Positions 15,192 to 22,915 are shown, counted from the first letter of the stretch. The stretch: 28,450 nucleotides of DNA from Kingella pumchi (GCF_022288825.1 NZ_JAKOOW010000028.1:408-28857); one strand, 5' to 3'. A program made the numbers and translations. Notes: generated from the letters alone by a model not told the origin.

Positions 15192-15230
15192 AGCAGCCTG
15201 AAAACCGTTTTCTTTGGTTTTCAGGCTGCT
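15192..15230. terminator. Bidirectional uptake-sequence hairpin, overlapping the recX stop
   Basis: AGCAGCCTGAAAACC (15192-15206) and GGTTTTCAGGCTGCT (15216-15230) are perfect 15-base arms between convergent genes. The right arm reaches into the recX stop codon (TAG at 15231-15229). Confidence 0.7.
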
Positions 15231-15672
15231 ATTGCGGCCACTCTTCTTTAAGGGCAGCCTGAACGATGTCCATCTCGAAGCCGCGGTAGAGCATAAAGCG
15301 GATTTGTTTTTGCTTTTCCTGAAAGTCCTGCGGCGGGGCGGCGAATTTTTTGTGCAGCACCGCCAGCGCGTTGGCCAGTTCGGTGTCGCGGTCGGGCAGA
15401 TTGGCGCGTACCAGCGATTCGTCCACGCCTTTGGCGGCCAGTTCCTGCTGCAGGCGCAATCGGCCGCGGCTGCGGCTTTTGCTGTGGATAAAGGCTTCGG
15501 CGTAGCGCTCGTCCGACTGCCATTGGCGGTCGGACAATTCGGCCAGCAGACTGTCGATTTCGTCTTCGCTTTCGGCATGCGGGGCGAGCCGGCGCTTCAG
15601 TTCCAAGCGGCTGTATTCGCGGCGGGCGAGCAGATCGAGCGCGCGGGCTTTGAGCGATTTGCCTTCTTTCAT
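15229..15672 (-). CDS. recX: Regulatory protein RecX
   Basis: RecX binds RecA and modulates its filaments; in Neisseria it is linked to recombination, repair and transformation. The 147-residue product begins MKEGKSLKARALDLLARREYSRLELKRRL and carries the three-helix repeats typical of RecX (RREYSRLELKRRL, SDRQWQSDERYAEAFIHSKSR, DRDTELANALAVLHKKF, MLYRGFEMDIVQAAL). ATG at 15672 follows AGAAAGG; a longer open frame upstream runs back through gph sequence and is rejected. It is the last gene of a scpB-gph-recX string, 23 bases after gph. The nearby recA is not in the window. Confidence 0.9.
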   Translation of the reverse strand: MKEGKSLKARALDLLARREYSRLELKRRLAPHAESEDEIDSLLAELSDRQWQSDERYAEAFIHSKSRSRGRLRLQQELAAKGVDESLVRANLPDRDTELANALAVLHKKFAAPPQDFQEKQKQIRFMLYRGFEMDIVQAALKEEWPQ

Positions 15673-15695
15673 GGCTGTCGGCCTTTCTTGTGCTT

Positions 15696-16400
15696 TCAGG
15701 CTGCCTGAACGGGTTTGAGCAGCTCGTAGAGTTCGGGCAGGCTGTCGATTAGCGCATCGGGGCGGGTTTCGGCGGCAGCGGCGAGCGCATCCATATCGCC
15801 GTAACCGTAACGCACGCCGATAACGGGGCAGCCGGCGGCTTTGGCGCTGAGTATGTCGTTGGCCGAATCGCCGACCATCAGCAGCTGCGCGCATTCGACG
15901 CCCAGCACTTCGGCGCTGTGGCGCAACGGCTCGGCAGAAGGCTTGCGCTCGGGCAGGGTGTCGCCGCCGACCACAAGGCTGAAATAACCGTCCAACTGCA
16001 ATTCGCGCAGCAGTTTCACCGCCAGCACTTCGCTTTTATTGGTAACCACCGCCAGCGGCAGGCCAAGGCTTTTCAGCAGTTCCAGCGCGGTTTCGGTGTG
16101 CGGATAGGGACGGGTGGCGTCGGCCAGATGGCGGGCGTAGTGGCGGGCGAAAACGGCAAAACCTTCGCTGCGCAGGGATTCGGCAACATCGCCGCCGCTG
16201 TACTGCCCGCTGAGCGCGCGCAGCACCAGCGCAGCAATGCCGTCGCCAACATAGCTTTGAATCTGCTCCTGCGGCAGCGGCGCCATGCCCAGTTCGACGC
16301 GCATGGCGTTGGCGGCGCCGGCCAGATCGGGAATCGAATCGCACAGCGTGCCGTCCAAATCAAAGGCAACGGCGCGCACGCGGGCAAAAGTATTCGGCAT
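15696..16400 (-). CDS. gph: Phosphoglycolate phosphatase
   Basis: HAD-superfamily hydrolase that dephosphorylates 2-phosphoglycolate, which is formed during DNA 3'-end repair. The 234-residue product has motif I DLDGT (nucleophile D14, acid D16), motif II TNKS (120-123), the motif III lysine K153 (RKPSAEP), and motif IV GDSAND (177-182). A helical cap fills about residues 20-90. The carboxyl end PVQAA-stop comes from an uptake sequence that supplies the TGA. It is followed by recX after 23 bases and preceded by scpB with a 66-base gap. Other small-molecule phosphatases share this fold, but the length and motifs fit Gph best. Confidence 0.88.
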   Translation of the reverse strand: MPNTFARVRAVAFDLDGTLCDSIPDLAGAANAMRVELGMAPLPQEQIQSYVGDGIAALVLRALSGQYSGGDVAESLRSEGFAVFARHYARHLADATRPYPHTETALELLKSLGLPLAVVTNKSEVLAVKLLRELQLDGYFSLVVGGDTLPERKPSAEPLRHSAEVLGVECAQLLMVGDSANDILSAKAAGCPVIGVRYGYGDMDALAAAAETRPDALIDSLPELYELLKPVQAA

Positions 16401-16466
16401 CGGTTTTCCTTTTGTTTTAAAAAATTATTTCTGCTGAAACGACCAGCAGACTGCGCAAAGCAGCGC

Positions 16467-17048
16467 TTACACCGGCTTGGCCACCCCTTCGTCTGCCGGC
16501 GCGGCAGCCTGAAGCTCGGGCAGCAGCAGTTCGCCCAGTTCGGTGAGCGGCGGCAGCTCTTCCAAACTGCCAAGCCGCAGGTCGCTTAAAAATGCGGCGG
16601 TGGTTGCCCACAGCGACGGGCGGCCGATGCTGTCGCGCTGGCCGATAACTTCGATCCAGCCGCGCTCCTGCAGGGTTTGCATCACGTTTTGCGAGACGGC
16701 GACACCGCGGATGGCTTCAATGTCGCCGCGGGTAACCGGCTGCTGATAGGCGATGATGGCCAGCGTTTCCATCACCGTGCGCGAATAACGCGGCGTGCGC
16801 TGCTCGTTCAGGCTGCCCAGGGCGGCAAAGGCCGGCGGGGCGATCTGGAAACGCCAGCCCTCAGCAGTGTGCGCCAATTCCAAACCGCGCCCCTGCCAGC
16901 GTGCTTTGAGCGCAGCCAATACGTCGATCAGTTTGTCGGCCGACAAGGGCGGCTCGCACAGGGCGCGCAGGGTCTTTTCGCTCAGGGCTTCGCTCTGGGT
17001 CAGCAGCGCGGCTTCGATCAGGGCGTCGGGGGAGAGCTTGTCGTGCAT
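16467..17048 (-). CDS. scpB: Segregation and condensation protein ScpB
   Basis: ScpB is the kleisin-associated subunit of the SMC-ScpA-ScpB condensin that compacts and separates chromosomes. The 193-residue product has the two winged-helix domains of the family: LIEAALLTQSEALSEKTL with WQGRGLELAHTAEGWRFQ, and RTVMETLAIIAYQQPVTRGDIEAIRGV with LQERGWIEVIGQRDSIGRPSLW. The carboxyl tail is short and Ala/Glu rich. scpA, often adjacent in other bacteria, is not next to it here. DUS copies are translated as GSLNE and LQAA. ATG at 17048 is the natural start. It diverges from the tRNA gene. Confidence 0.92.
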   Translation of the reverse strand: MHDKLSPDALIEAALLTQSEALSEKTLRALCEPPLSADKLIDVLAALKARWQGRGLELAHTAEGWRFQIAPPAFAALGSLNEQRTPRYSRTVMETLAIIAYQQPVTRGDIEAIRGVAVSQNVMQTLQERGWIEVIGQRDSIGRPSLWATTAAFLSDLRLGSLEELPPLTELGELLLPELQAAAPADEGVAKPV

Positions 17049-17131
17049 GTTTCAGGCAGCCTGAAAAGGCGGTGGTGGTTGAAGCGGCGTATTGTACCGC
17101 GTTGGCGCCGGCGCCGTCAGCCGGCCGCAGC

Positions 17132-17160
17132 TTGCCTGCCTAGGGCGCTTGGACTATAAT
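17132..17160 (+). promoter_or_regulatory. Promoter of the tRNA gene
   Basis: TTGCCT (17132-17137), a 17-base spacer, and a perfect TATAAT (17155-17160), followed by CCGCGCC. The mature tRNA starts 20 bases after the -10. The GC-rich discriminator is typical of stringently controlled stable-RNA promoters. This is the best promoter in the window. Confidence 0.75.
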
Positions 17161-17180
17161 CCGCGCCTTTCCTGAACACT

Positions 17181-17256
<76 letters not shown>

Positions 17257-17264
17257 AATGATTC

Positions 17265-17300
17265 AAACGGTTGAGCCATTGCGATGCTTAACCGTTTTTT
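17265..17300 (+). terminator. Rho-independent terminator of the tRNA gene
   Basis: AAACGGTTGAGC (17265-17276) pairs with GCTTAACCGTTT (17286-17297) through one G-T pair, and TTTTTT (17295-17300) follows. It starts 9 bases after the CCA end. It contains no uptake sequence, unlike most terminators here. Confidence 0.85.
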
Positions 17301-17383
17301 ATTGCCGCCCAGTCCGGCGCCGCGTCCAAGCAGTCTGAAACCGTTTCGGGTAACACCGACAGCAGCGCCGGATAGGCGCATCA

Positions 17384-17427
17384 AAAAGCAGCCTGAAAAC
17401 CGGAATTCCGGCTTTCAGGCTGCTTTT
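17384..17427. terminator. Uptake-sequence terminator behind accC
   Basis: AAAAGCAGCCTGAAAACCGG and its near-exact reverse complement form a 44-base inverted repeat with one mismatch, centred on AATT. It begins 15 bases after the accC stop on the minus strand, where a run of T follows the left arm. Confidence 0.75.
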
Positions 17428-17442
17428 GCCATGGCTGTCGGC

Positions 17443-18804
17443 TTATTTTTGCAACTGCTCTTTACGCTCGGCCAGCCAGTGTTCCAGATAATGGATGCTG
17501 ACGCCGCCTTCGCAGAAGCCCGGATCGTTAAACAGATCACGGTGCAACGCGGTATTGGTCTTGATGCCGGTAATCGCCAGCTCGGCAAGGGCGACACGCA
17601 TTTTGGCAATCGCCTGCTCGCGGGTTTTGCCGTACACGCAGATTTTGCCGATCAGGCTGTCGTAGTTCGGCGGGATGCGGTAGCCCTGGTAGATGTGGCT
17701 GTCTACCCGCACGCCGAGTCCGCCGGGCAGATGGCAGCTTTCGATCAGGCCGGGGCTGGGGATGAAGGTGTAGGGGTCTTCGGCATTGATGCGGCACTCG
17801 AAAGCGTGGCCTTCAATCACCACGTCTTTTTGCTTGTACTGCAGCGGCAGGCCGGCGGCGATTCTGAGCTGCTCCTGCACGATGTCGATGCCGGTAACCA
17901 GCTCGGTAACGGGGTGTTCGACCTGCACGCGCGTGTTCATTTCGATAAAGAAAAACTCGCCGTCTTCGTAGAGAAACTCAAACGTGCCGGCGCCGCGGTA
18001 GCCGATGCGCTTGCAGGCGGCAACGCAGGCTTCGCCGATTTTTTTGCGCTCGGCGGCGGTAATGCCCGGCGCTGGCGCTTCTTCGATCACCTTCTGGTGG
18101 CGGCGCTGCATCGAGCAGTCGCGCTCGCCCAGATAAATGGCGTTGCCGTGTTCGTCGGCCAAAACCTGGATTTCAACGTGGCGCGGGCGCTGCAAAAAGC
18201 GCTCCATATACACCATCGGATTGCCGAACGCGGCTTCGGCTTCGGCTTTGGTCATTTCCACCGATTTGATCAGGTCTTCTTTTTTCTCGACCACGCGCAT
18301 GCCGCGCCCGCCGCCGCCGCCGGAAGCCTTGATGATGACGGGAAAACCGACCTTATCGGCAATTTTCAGGATTTCGGCGGGATTGTCGGGCAGTGCGCCG
18401 TCGGAACCGGGCACGCAGGGCACGCCGGCTTCGATCATCGCTTTTTTGGCGGAAACTTTGTCGCCCATCAGGCGGATGGTTTCGGCGCGCGGGCCGATAA
18501 AGACAAAGCCCGACTCTTCCACCTGCTCGGCAAAGCGGTCGTTTTCCGCCAGAAAGCCGTAGCCCGGATGGACGCCGTCGGCGCCGGTTACTTCGGCGGC
18601 GGCAATCAGCGACGGGATGTGCAGATAGCTCTGCGGCGAAGGCGCGGGGCCGATGCACACCGATTCGTCGGCCAGCTTGACGTGCAGGCTGTCCTTATCC
18701 GCTTCGGAATGCACCGCCACGGTGGCGATGCCCATTTCGCGGCAGGCGCGCAATACGCGCAGGGCGATTTCGCCGCGGTTGGCGATTAAAACTTTTTTCA
18801 GCAT
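17443..18804 (-). CDS. accC: Acetyl-CoA carboxylase, biotin carboxylase subunit
   Basis: AccC carboxylates the biotin on AccB using ATP and bicarbonate, the first half-reaction of malonyl-CoA synthesis for fatty acids. The 453-residue product matches the family length. The amino-terminal domain begins MLKKVLIANRGEIA. The ATP-grasp region has K116, K159 and the glycine-rich loop SGGGGGRGMR (161-170), and the segments HQKVIEEAPAP, FIEMNTRVQVEHPVTE and EGHAFECRINAEDP carry the catalytic Glu/Arg residues. I chose ATG 18804, which follows AGGAAAT, over an ATG 18 bases upstream. It lies 118 bases after accB in the usual accB-accC order, with four uptake sequences in the gap. Confidence 0.97.
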   Translation of the reverse strand: MLKKVLIANRGEIALRVLRACREMGIATVAVHSEADKDSLHVKLADESVCIGPAPSPQSYLHIPSLIAAAEVTGADGVHPGYGFLAENDRFAEQVEESGFVFIGPRAETIRLMGDKVSAKKAMIEAGVPCVPGSDGALPDNPAEILKIADKVGFPVIIKASGGGGGRGMRVVEKKEDLIKSVEMTKAEAEAAFGNPMVYMERFLQRPRHVEIQVLADEHGNAIYLGERDCSMQRRHQKVIEEAPAPGITAAERKKIGEACVAACKRIGYRGAGTFEFLYEDGEFFFIEMNTRVQVEHPVTELVTGIDIVQEQLRIAAGLPLQYKQKDVVIEGHAFECRINAEDPYTFIPSPGLIESCHLPGGLGVRVDSHIYQGYRIPPNYDSLIGKICVYGKTREQAIAKMRVALAELAITGIKTNTALHRDLFNDPGFCEGGVSIHYLEHWLAERKEQLQK

Positions 18805-18825
18805 GGGATTTCCTGTTTCCAAGTT

Positions 18826-18917
18826 TTCAGGCTGCCTGAAAAGGCGGCCGGCAGCATTTCAGGCTGCCGCCGCAAATGTTTCAGGCTGCCTCACGCTTGC
18901 GCCCGGGGCAGCCTGAA
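18826..18917. repeat. Four uptake sequences within the accB-accC spacer
   Basis: Copies at 18826-18837 (-), 18858-18869 (-, one mismatch), 18880-18891 (-) and 18906-18917 (+, one mismatch). The first lies in a near-palindrome, TTTTCAGGCTGCCTGAAAA. Three tandem same-strand copies facing one opposite copy could form alternative hairpins within the operon transcript. Confidence 0.85.
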
Positions 18918-18922
18918 AGCCC

Positions 18923-19381
18923 TTATTCGATAATAAACAGCGGTTCGCCGTATTCCACCGGCGTACCGTTTTCCACCAGGATTTCTTTGATGACGCCGGA
19001 TTTTTCCGCTTCGATTTCGTTCATCAGCTTCATCGCCTCGATAATGCACAGGGTGTCGCCGGCTTTAACGGTTTGGCCGACTTCGACAAAGGCCGGAGAA
19101 GACGGGCTGGGCGCGCGGTAGAAAGTACCAACCATCGGCGATTTTTGCGCGTTGGACAAATCGCGGCCGGCCGGAGCGGCAGCAGGCGCGGCTGCGGGTG
19201 CGGCGGCAGGAGCGGCTGCGGCCACTGCCGGCGCAACGGGTGCGGGGGCGGCATAAACTGCGGCGGCGTTGTGCGGCGTGCGGGTAATGCGCACTTTTTC
19301 CTCGCCCTCGGTTACCTCGATTTCGGCGATGCCGGATTCTTCAACCAGATCGATCAGTTTTTTCAGCTTTCTTAAATCCAT
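18923..19381 (-). CDS. accB: Acetyl-CoA carboxylase, biotin carboxyl carrier protein
   Basis: AccB carries the biotin that shuttles carboxyl groups between AccC and the AccA/AccD transferase. The 152-residue product has an amino-terminal helix (MDLRKLKKLIDLVEESGIAEIEV), a long Ala/Pro linker (about 43-72), and the biotinyl domain with EAMKLMNE, in which K118 is the biotinylated lysine. The thumb region before it (YRAPSPSSPAFVEVGQ) is typical of AccB. ATG at 19381 precedes MDLRKLKKL, the family start. It heads the accB-accC operon, and a candidate promoter lies about 175 bases upstream. Confidence 0.96.
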   Translation of the reverse strand: MDLRKLKKLIDLVEESGIAEIEVTEGEEKVRITRTPHNAAAVYAAPAPVAPAVAAAAPAAAPAAAPAAAPAGRDLSNAQKSPMVGTFYRAPSPSSPAFVEVGQTVKAGDTLCIIEAMKLMNEIEAEKSGVIKEILVENGTPVEYGEPLFIIE

Positions 19382-19554
19382 GGTTATCTTCTTTCGTGAT
19401 GAAATTGCGGTTTACCCCGATAAATCCGACGCGGGCAAAAGCGCGGATTTTGGCGAAAATAGCGGCAGATGTCCAGCAAATTATCGGTAAAAACCGCCCA
19501 AAAGCGCATAAAGCCCGTATGCGGCGTTGAGCGCGGCAGCGGCGAAAGTCCGGC

Positions 19555-19560
19555 ATTATA
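19555..19560 (-). promoter_or_regulatory. Candidate accB promoter (-10)
   Basis: The minus strand reads TATAAT at 19560-19555, followed by GCCGGAC. No good -35 is seen, although the upstream stretch TTTGTATTC is AT-rich. It would give an accB leader of about 165 bases. Confidence 0.4.
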
Positions 19561-19701
19561 GAATACAAACACTAGTGCCTGCCTTTATTTATTCGAAGCA
19601 GCCTGAAACCGTTTTTTCAGACTGCCTGCGCCGATGCAGGCTGCAGCTATCGCCCCGATTCAACGCCCGCCGAGTGCATGGCGGGGCGCGCGCAGTTTCT
19701 T

Positions 19702-19707
19702 TATAAT
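19702..19707 (+). promoter_or_regulatory. Candidate peroxidase promoter (-10)
   Basis: TATAAT at 19702-19707 is followed by CCGCGCCC, the discriminator shared with the tRNA and typA promoters. The -35 position reads TGGCGG, which is weak. The resulting leader would be about 60 bases. Confidence 0.5.
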
Positions 19708-19774
19708 CCGCGCCCTTATCGCGCTTGTATCGCGCTTGCGCCGCACCAAACACAAACCAAAAAGGAAAGAAAAC

Positions 19775-20686
19775 ATGAGCACCCCCCAGTCCGCCATCAT
19801 CCCCGAAACCGCGCAGGCCGGTTTCTTTATCGAAGCCGATATTCTCAGCCCCGATACCGTTCAGGCTGCCTGTCTGGCCGCCCTTAGCGCCCTTGAAGCG
19901 CGCCAGCGCCAGTTTGCCGGCGAAGACTTGGGGCTGACCCTTGCTTTTGGCAGCGATTTCTGGCGCAGCCTGAAGCGTACAGCCGAAGCGGCGGAACTGA
20001 AAAACTTCACCCCGCTGGGCAAGGGTCTGGCGCCCGCCACCCAGCACGATCTGCTGATCCACATCCAATCGAAAAACCACGACGCCTGCTTCACCCTTGC
20101 CCGCGACGTACTGGCCGCGTTTGATGGCGCCATCGCCGTCAAAAGCGAAACCCACGGTTTCCGCCGCCACCAAAACCGCGGTCTCGACGGCTTTGTCGAC
20201 GGCACCGAAAACCCGCACGAAGACCCCGAAATCCGCCGCATCGGCACCGTACCGGAAGGCGAAGCCGGCGCCGGCGGCAGCTATGTCGTGGTGCAGAAAT
20301 ACCTGCACGACTTGAAAAAATGGGAAAGCTACAATCTGGCCGAGCAGGAAGAAACCATCGCCCGCACCAAAGAAGACGACATCGAATTTTCCAAAGAACA
20401 GCGCCTGCCGCGCTCGCACATCGGCCGCGTCAATCTCAAAGAAAACGGCGTCGGCCTGAAAATCGTCCGCCGCAGCCTGCCCTTCGGCAACGCTTCGGGC
20501 GGCGAACACGGGCTGATGTTTATCGCCTACGCCGCACGGCTGCACAATATCGAAGCCCAGCTGCTGAGCATGTTCGGCGATATCGACGGCCAGACCGACC
20601 TGGTGCTCGAGCGCATGAGCCTGCCCGTGTCCGGCGGCTATTACTACGCCCCGTCCGTCGAGCGCCTGCGCGCACTCAAAGCCTGA
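19775..20686 (+). CDS. Dye-decolorizing (DyP-type) haem peroxidase, YfeX-like
   Basis: A cytoplasmic haem b peroxidase of the DyP superfamily; no signal peptide is visible. The 303-residue product has the distal motif GFVDGTEN (139-146; catalytic D142), the likely proximal haem ligand H215 in RSHIGR, and a distal Arg in IVRRSLPFG (R232 or R233). The length and the absence of a Tat signal point to the YfeX-like group rather than exported EfeB. Reported activities include H2O2-dependent oxidation of dyes and porphyrinogens; the physiological substrate is not certain. ATG at 19775 follows AAAGGAAAG. An uptake sequence is translated as VQAAC near residue 30. A DUS terminator follows. Confidence 0.92.
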   Translation: MSTPQSAIIPETAQAGFFIEADILSPDTVQAACLAALSALEARQRQFAGEDLGLTLAFGSDFWRSLKRTAEAAELKNFTPLGKGLAPATQHDLLIHIQSKNHDACFTLARDVLAAFDGAIAVKSETHGFRRHQNRGLDGFVDGTENPHEDPEIRRIGTVPEGEAGAGGSYVVVQKYLHDLKKWESYNLAEQEETIARTKEDDIEFSKEQRLPRSHIGRVNLKENGVGLKIVRRSLPFGNASGGEHGLMFIAYAARLHNIEAQLLSMFGDIDGQTDLVLERMSLPVSGGYYYAPSVERLRALKA

Positions 20687-20697
20687 TTACACACCCC

Positions 20698-20741
20698 AAA
20701 GCAGCCTGAAAACCGGATTCGCGGTTTTCAGGCTGCTTTTT
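20698..20741 (+). terminator. Uptake-sequence terminator after the peroxidase gene
   Basis: AAAGCAGCCTGAAAACCG (20698-20715) and CGGTTTTCAGGCTGCTTT (20722-20739) are perfect 18-base arms with a 6-base loop, ending in TTTTT. It begins 11 bases after the stop and is the most terminator-like of the DUS pairs. Confidence 0.8.
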
Positions 20742-20886
20742 GCCTTGCCGCCGCGCAGTACCAAACCGGCCGCGTCGCGCCCATCCGCCCGCATTGCCCC
20801 AAGCCAGCCCGAACCGCCCTGCCCCGCTTTTCAGGCTGCCTTTAGGCCGGGCGGCGGCGGGCATAGAAGACGGCAGTGCTTTGGGC

Positions 20887-20892
20887 TATAAT
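20887..20892 (+). promoter_or_regulatory. Candidate promoter (-10) for the RnfB-like gene
   Basis: TATAAT at 20887-20892 is followed by CGCGCCCTTTTG, 29 bases before the start codon. No clear -35 is seen. The leader would be only about 22 bases, with no ribosome site visible. Confidence 0.45.
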
Positions 20893-20921
20893 CGCGCCCT
20901 TTTGTTTCAAACCCTTACCCG

Positions 20922-21821
20922 ATGAAGCCCAGCGCCCACACCCTTAACGCCCTGCTGCCGCAGACCCAATGCCGCGAATGCGGTTTTTCAGGCTGCCTGC
21001 CCTATGCCGAAGCGATGGCCGCGGGCGAAGCGGCAGTCAATCTGTGCGCCCCGGGCGGGGTACGGGTGATGCGCGATCTGGCGCAGACGCTGGGCGTGCC
21101 CGAGCAGGCGCCGGCGAAAATCCAGCCCGCCGCGCTGGCGTGGATCGACGAAGACGTCTGCATCGGCTGCACCGCCTGCATCCGCGCCTGCCCCGTCGAT
21201 GCGATTATGGGCGCCTCCAAGCTGATGCACACCGTGCTGACCGACGAATGCACCGGCTGCGGCCTGTGCGTCGCGCCCTGTCCGGTGGACTGCATCCATA
21301 TGCTGCCGGTGGCCGACGACAGCCTGCCGCGCGCGCATTTGTTTGACGATTTTGCCGAACCGCCGCGTTTTCAGGCTGCCTCAGACAGAAGCCCCGGCAG
21401 CGGCAAACGCTTTCAGGCTGCCGCCCATGCCTACGGCCGCTATCAGGCGCAGCAGCGGCGCAAAGAGCAGGAAGCCGCCGAACGCGAACGCCGCCAGGCC
21501 GAGCGCCGCGCCGCCATCGCCGAAAAACGGCAGGCCGAAACGGCCGCCGCCGCGCCCGCCGCAGGCAGTCCCGCCGCCACAGCAGCCGCGTTTAACCCCG
21601 CGGCGCTGATCGCTCAGGCAATGGCGCGGGCGCAAGCGCAGCAGGGCAGCGGCGCCGCCCCCGCCAACCGCGAGCGTTTCCGCGAAAGCCAGCTTGAAGA
21701 AGACCGCCGCCGCGCCGCCCAGCGCCGCGCCATACGCGATCTGCAATACGGCAGCGACGAGCAAAAAGCCGCCGCCCGCGAATGGCTGCGCCAGAACAAA
21801 CGGCAGGAAACGGCGGAATAA
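20922..21821 (+). CDS. RnfB-like iron-sulfur protein (orphan RsxB/RnfB)
   Basis: A 299-residue protein with an amino-terminal Fe-S motif CxxCxxxxC...C (C17, C20, C25, C42), as in RnfB, and two [4Fe-4S] ferredoxin motifs, CIGCTACIRAC (C80, C83, C86, C90) and CTGCGLCVAPC (C110, C113, C116, C120). RnfB is normally an electron-carrying subunit of the membrane Rnf complex. Here the amino-terminal membrane anchor is absent and no other rnf genes are nearby, so a soluble electron-transfer role is inferred; the partner is unknown. After residue 145 comes a charged Arg/Glu/Ala-rich tail, probably helical or coiled-coil. Two uptake sequences are translated as RFQAA at about 149 and 163, and a third near residue 24. 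Confidence 0.85.
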   Translation: MKPSAHTLNALLPQTQCRECGFSGCLPYAEAMAAGEAAVNLCAPGGVRVMRDLAQTLGVPEQAPAKIQPAALAWIDEDVCIGCTACIRACPVDAIMGASKLMHTVLTDECTGCGLCVAPCPVDCIHMLPVADDSLPRAHLFDDFAEPPRFQAASDRSPGSGKRFQAAAHAYGRYQAQQRRKEQEAAERERRQAERRAAIAEKRQAETAAAAPAAGSPAATAAAFNPAALIAQAMARAQAQQGSGAAPANRERFRESQLEEDRRRAAQRRAIRDLQYGSDEQKAAAREWLRQNKRQETAE

Positions 21822-21833
21822 CCCGTTTTTCAG

Positions 21834-21868
21834 GCAGCCTGAACAGCGCAAATCCGTTTTCAGGCTGC
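21834..21868 (+). terminator. Uptake-sequence pair between the RnfB-like gene and parB
   Basis: GCAGCCTGAA (21834-21843) faces TTCAGGCTGC (21859-21868) across 15 bases. It lies 12 bases after the upstream stop and 20 before the parB start. Terminator strength is uncertain; parB must either be read through it or have a start inside the upstream gene. Confidence 0.5.
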
Positions 21869-21888
21869 TCCAACCACAGGAAAAAACC

Positions 21889-22758
21889 ATGTCCACCAAA
21901 CCGAAAAGCGGCCTCGGCCGCGGGCTCGATTCGCTGATTGCCGGCAGCGGCAGCCTGAACGAAGGCGACGGCGAACGCTTGGACAGCGTGCCGGTTGCCA
22001 GCATCAAGCCCGGCCGCTACCAGCCGCGCAGCCAGATGGACGACGCTTCGCTGGCCGAGCTGGCCGAATCGATCAAGGCACAGGGCATTATCCAGCCGCT
22101 GATCGTGCGCGAATACGGCCTTTCCGAATACGAGCTGATCGCCGGCGAGCGCCGCTGGCGTGCCGCGCAAATCGCCGGTCTGACCGAAGTGCCGGTCGTG
22201 GTCAAACGCATCAACGACAAAGCCGCGCTGGCCATCGGTCTGATCGAAAACATCCAGCGCGAAAACCTCAACCCCATCGAAGAAGCGCAGGGTTTGAAGC
22301 GCCTGATCGACGAGTTCGGCCTCACCCACGACACCGTGGCCGAAGCCGTCGGCCGCAGCCGCAGCGCGGTTTCCAACAGCCTGCGCCTGCTGAAACTGCC
22401 CGCGCCGGTGCAGGATCTGCTGTTTGCGCGCAGCCTGGAAATGGGGCACGCCCGCGCCCTGCTCAGCCTGCCGGTGGCCGACCAGCTCGATCTGGCCAAT
22501 AAAGCAGTGCGCAACGGCTGGTCGGTGCGCGAAACCGAGCGCCGCAGCCAAAACCTGCTCGCTGGCAAAAAGCCGGAAGCACCCAAGCAGATCGATCCCG
22601 ACCTGCGCCGGCTGAACGAAACCCTTACCCAGTCGCTGGGCGTGGTGGCGGAAGTCAAAAGCCGCAACCGCAAAAAAGGCACGCTGGTGCTGCACTTCGA
22701 TTCGGCCGACACCTTCGCCGCGCTGATGGAGCGGCTGGGCGTGGAACTGGACGCCTGA
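21889..22758 (+). CDS. parB: Chromosome partitioning protein ParB (Spo0J-type)
   Basis: ParB is a CTP-dependent DNA clamp that loads at parS near the origin and drives chromosome segregation with ParA. The 289-residue product opens with the family signature KSGLGRGLDSLI, has the CTP-binding box GERRWRAA (86-93) and ENIQRENL (120-127), a helix-turn-helix at about 145-170 (TVAEAVGRSRSAVSNSLRLLKL), and a carboxyl dimer domain. ATG at 21889 follows CAGGAAAAAACC. The frame is open 65 codons further upstream, but this would overlap the preceding gene. parA is not adjacent, and no parS (TGTTTCACGTGAAACA-like) site is seen here. An uptake sequence is translated as GSLNE in the flexible amino-terminal linker. 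Confidence 0.95.
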   Translation: MSTKPKSGLGRGLDSLIAGSGSLNEGDGERLDSVPVASIKPGRYQPRSQMDDASLAELAESIKAQGIIQPLIVREYGLSEYELIAGERRWRAAQIAGLTEVPVVVKRINDKAALAIGLIENIQRENLNPIEEAQGLKRLIDEFGLTHDTVAEAVGRSRSAVSNSLRLLKLPAPVQDLLFARSLEMGHARALLSLPVADQLDLANKAVRNGWSVRETERRSQNLLAGKKPEAPKQIDPDLRRLNETLTQSLGVVAEVKSRNRKKGTLVLHFDSADTFAALMERLGVELDA

Positions 22759-22779
22759 GCTTTCAGGCAGCCTGAAAGC
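22759..22779. repeat. 21-base palindromic uptake sequence after parB
   Basis: GCTTTCAGGC-A-GCCTGAAAGC is a perfect palindrome around one central A, starting at the first base after the parB stop. It carries a full DUS on the plus strand and all but the central base on the minus strand. Confidence 0.8.
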
Positions 22780-22809
22780 CCGTCTGCCGACCCTATCCCA
22801 TGCCCCGCC

Positions 22810-22838
22810 TTGCCCCAGCCTGCGAAAGCGCGGATAAT
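22810..22838 (+). promoter_or_regulatory. Candidate trhP promoter
   Basis: TTGCCC (22810-22815), a 17-base spacer and GATAAT (22833-22838), followed by CCGCCCC. The arrangement matches the tRNA promoter (TTGCCT-17-TATAAT-CCGCGCC). The start would lie about 105 bases before trhP, with a DUS hairpin in the leader. Confidence 0.5.
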
Positions 22839-22879
22839 CCGCCCCGCTTGAAATCCTTGTTTTCAGACGTTTTCAAACC

Positions 22880-22915
22880 TTTCAGGCTGCCTTCACATCC
22901 AAAGGCAGCCTGAAA
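22880..22915 (+). repeat. Uptake-sequence hairpin in the trhP leader
   Basis: TTTCAGGCTGCCTT (22880-22893) and AAGGCAGCCTGAAA (22902-22915) are perfect 14-base arms with an 8-base loop. It lies downstream of the candidate trhP promoter, so it would be part of the mRNA leader. Alternatively it ends the parB transcript. Confidence 0.65.

Larger units (their letters stand above)
19382..19774. other. 393-base divergent intergenic region between accB and the DyP peroxidase gene
   Basis: This region holds a candidate minus-strand promoter (19560-19555) for accB, a plus-strand promoter (19702-19707) for the peroxidase, a single DUS near 19599-19610, and a shortened DUS-like pair GCAGCCTGAAACCG / TTTTTCAGACTGC near 19600-19625. 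I see no coding sequence or RNA gene. Confidence 0.55.

Noticed and set aside
17284..18789. 501-codon open frame on the plus strand opposite accC
   Set aside because: It is the antisense shadow of a strongly supported gene in GC-rich DNA, has low-complexity Ala/Gly/Phe composition and no family resemblance.
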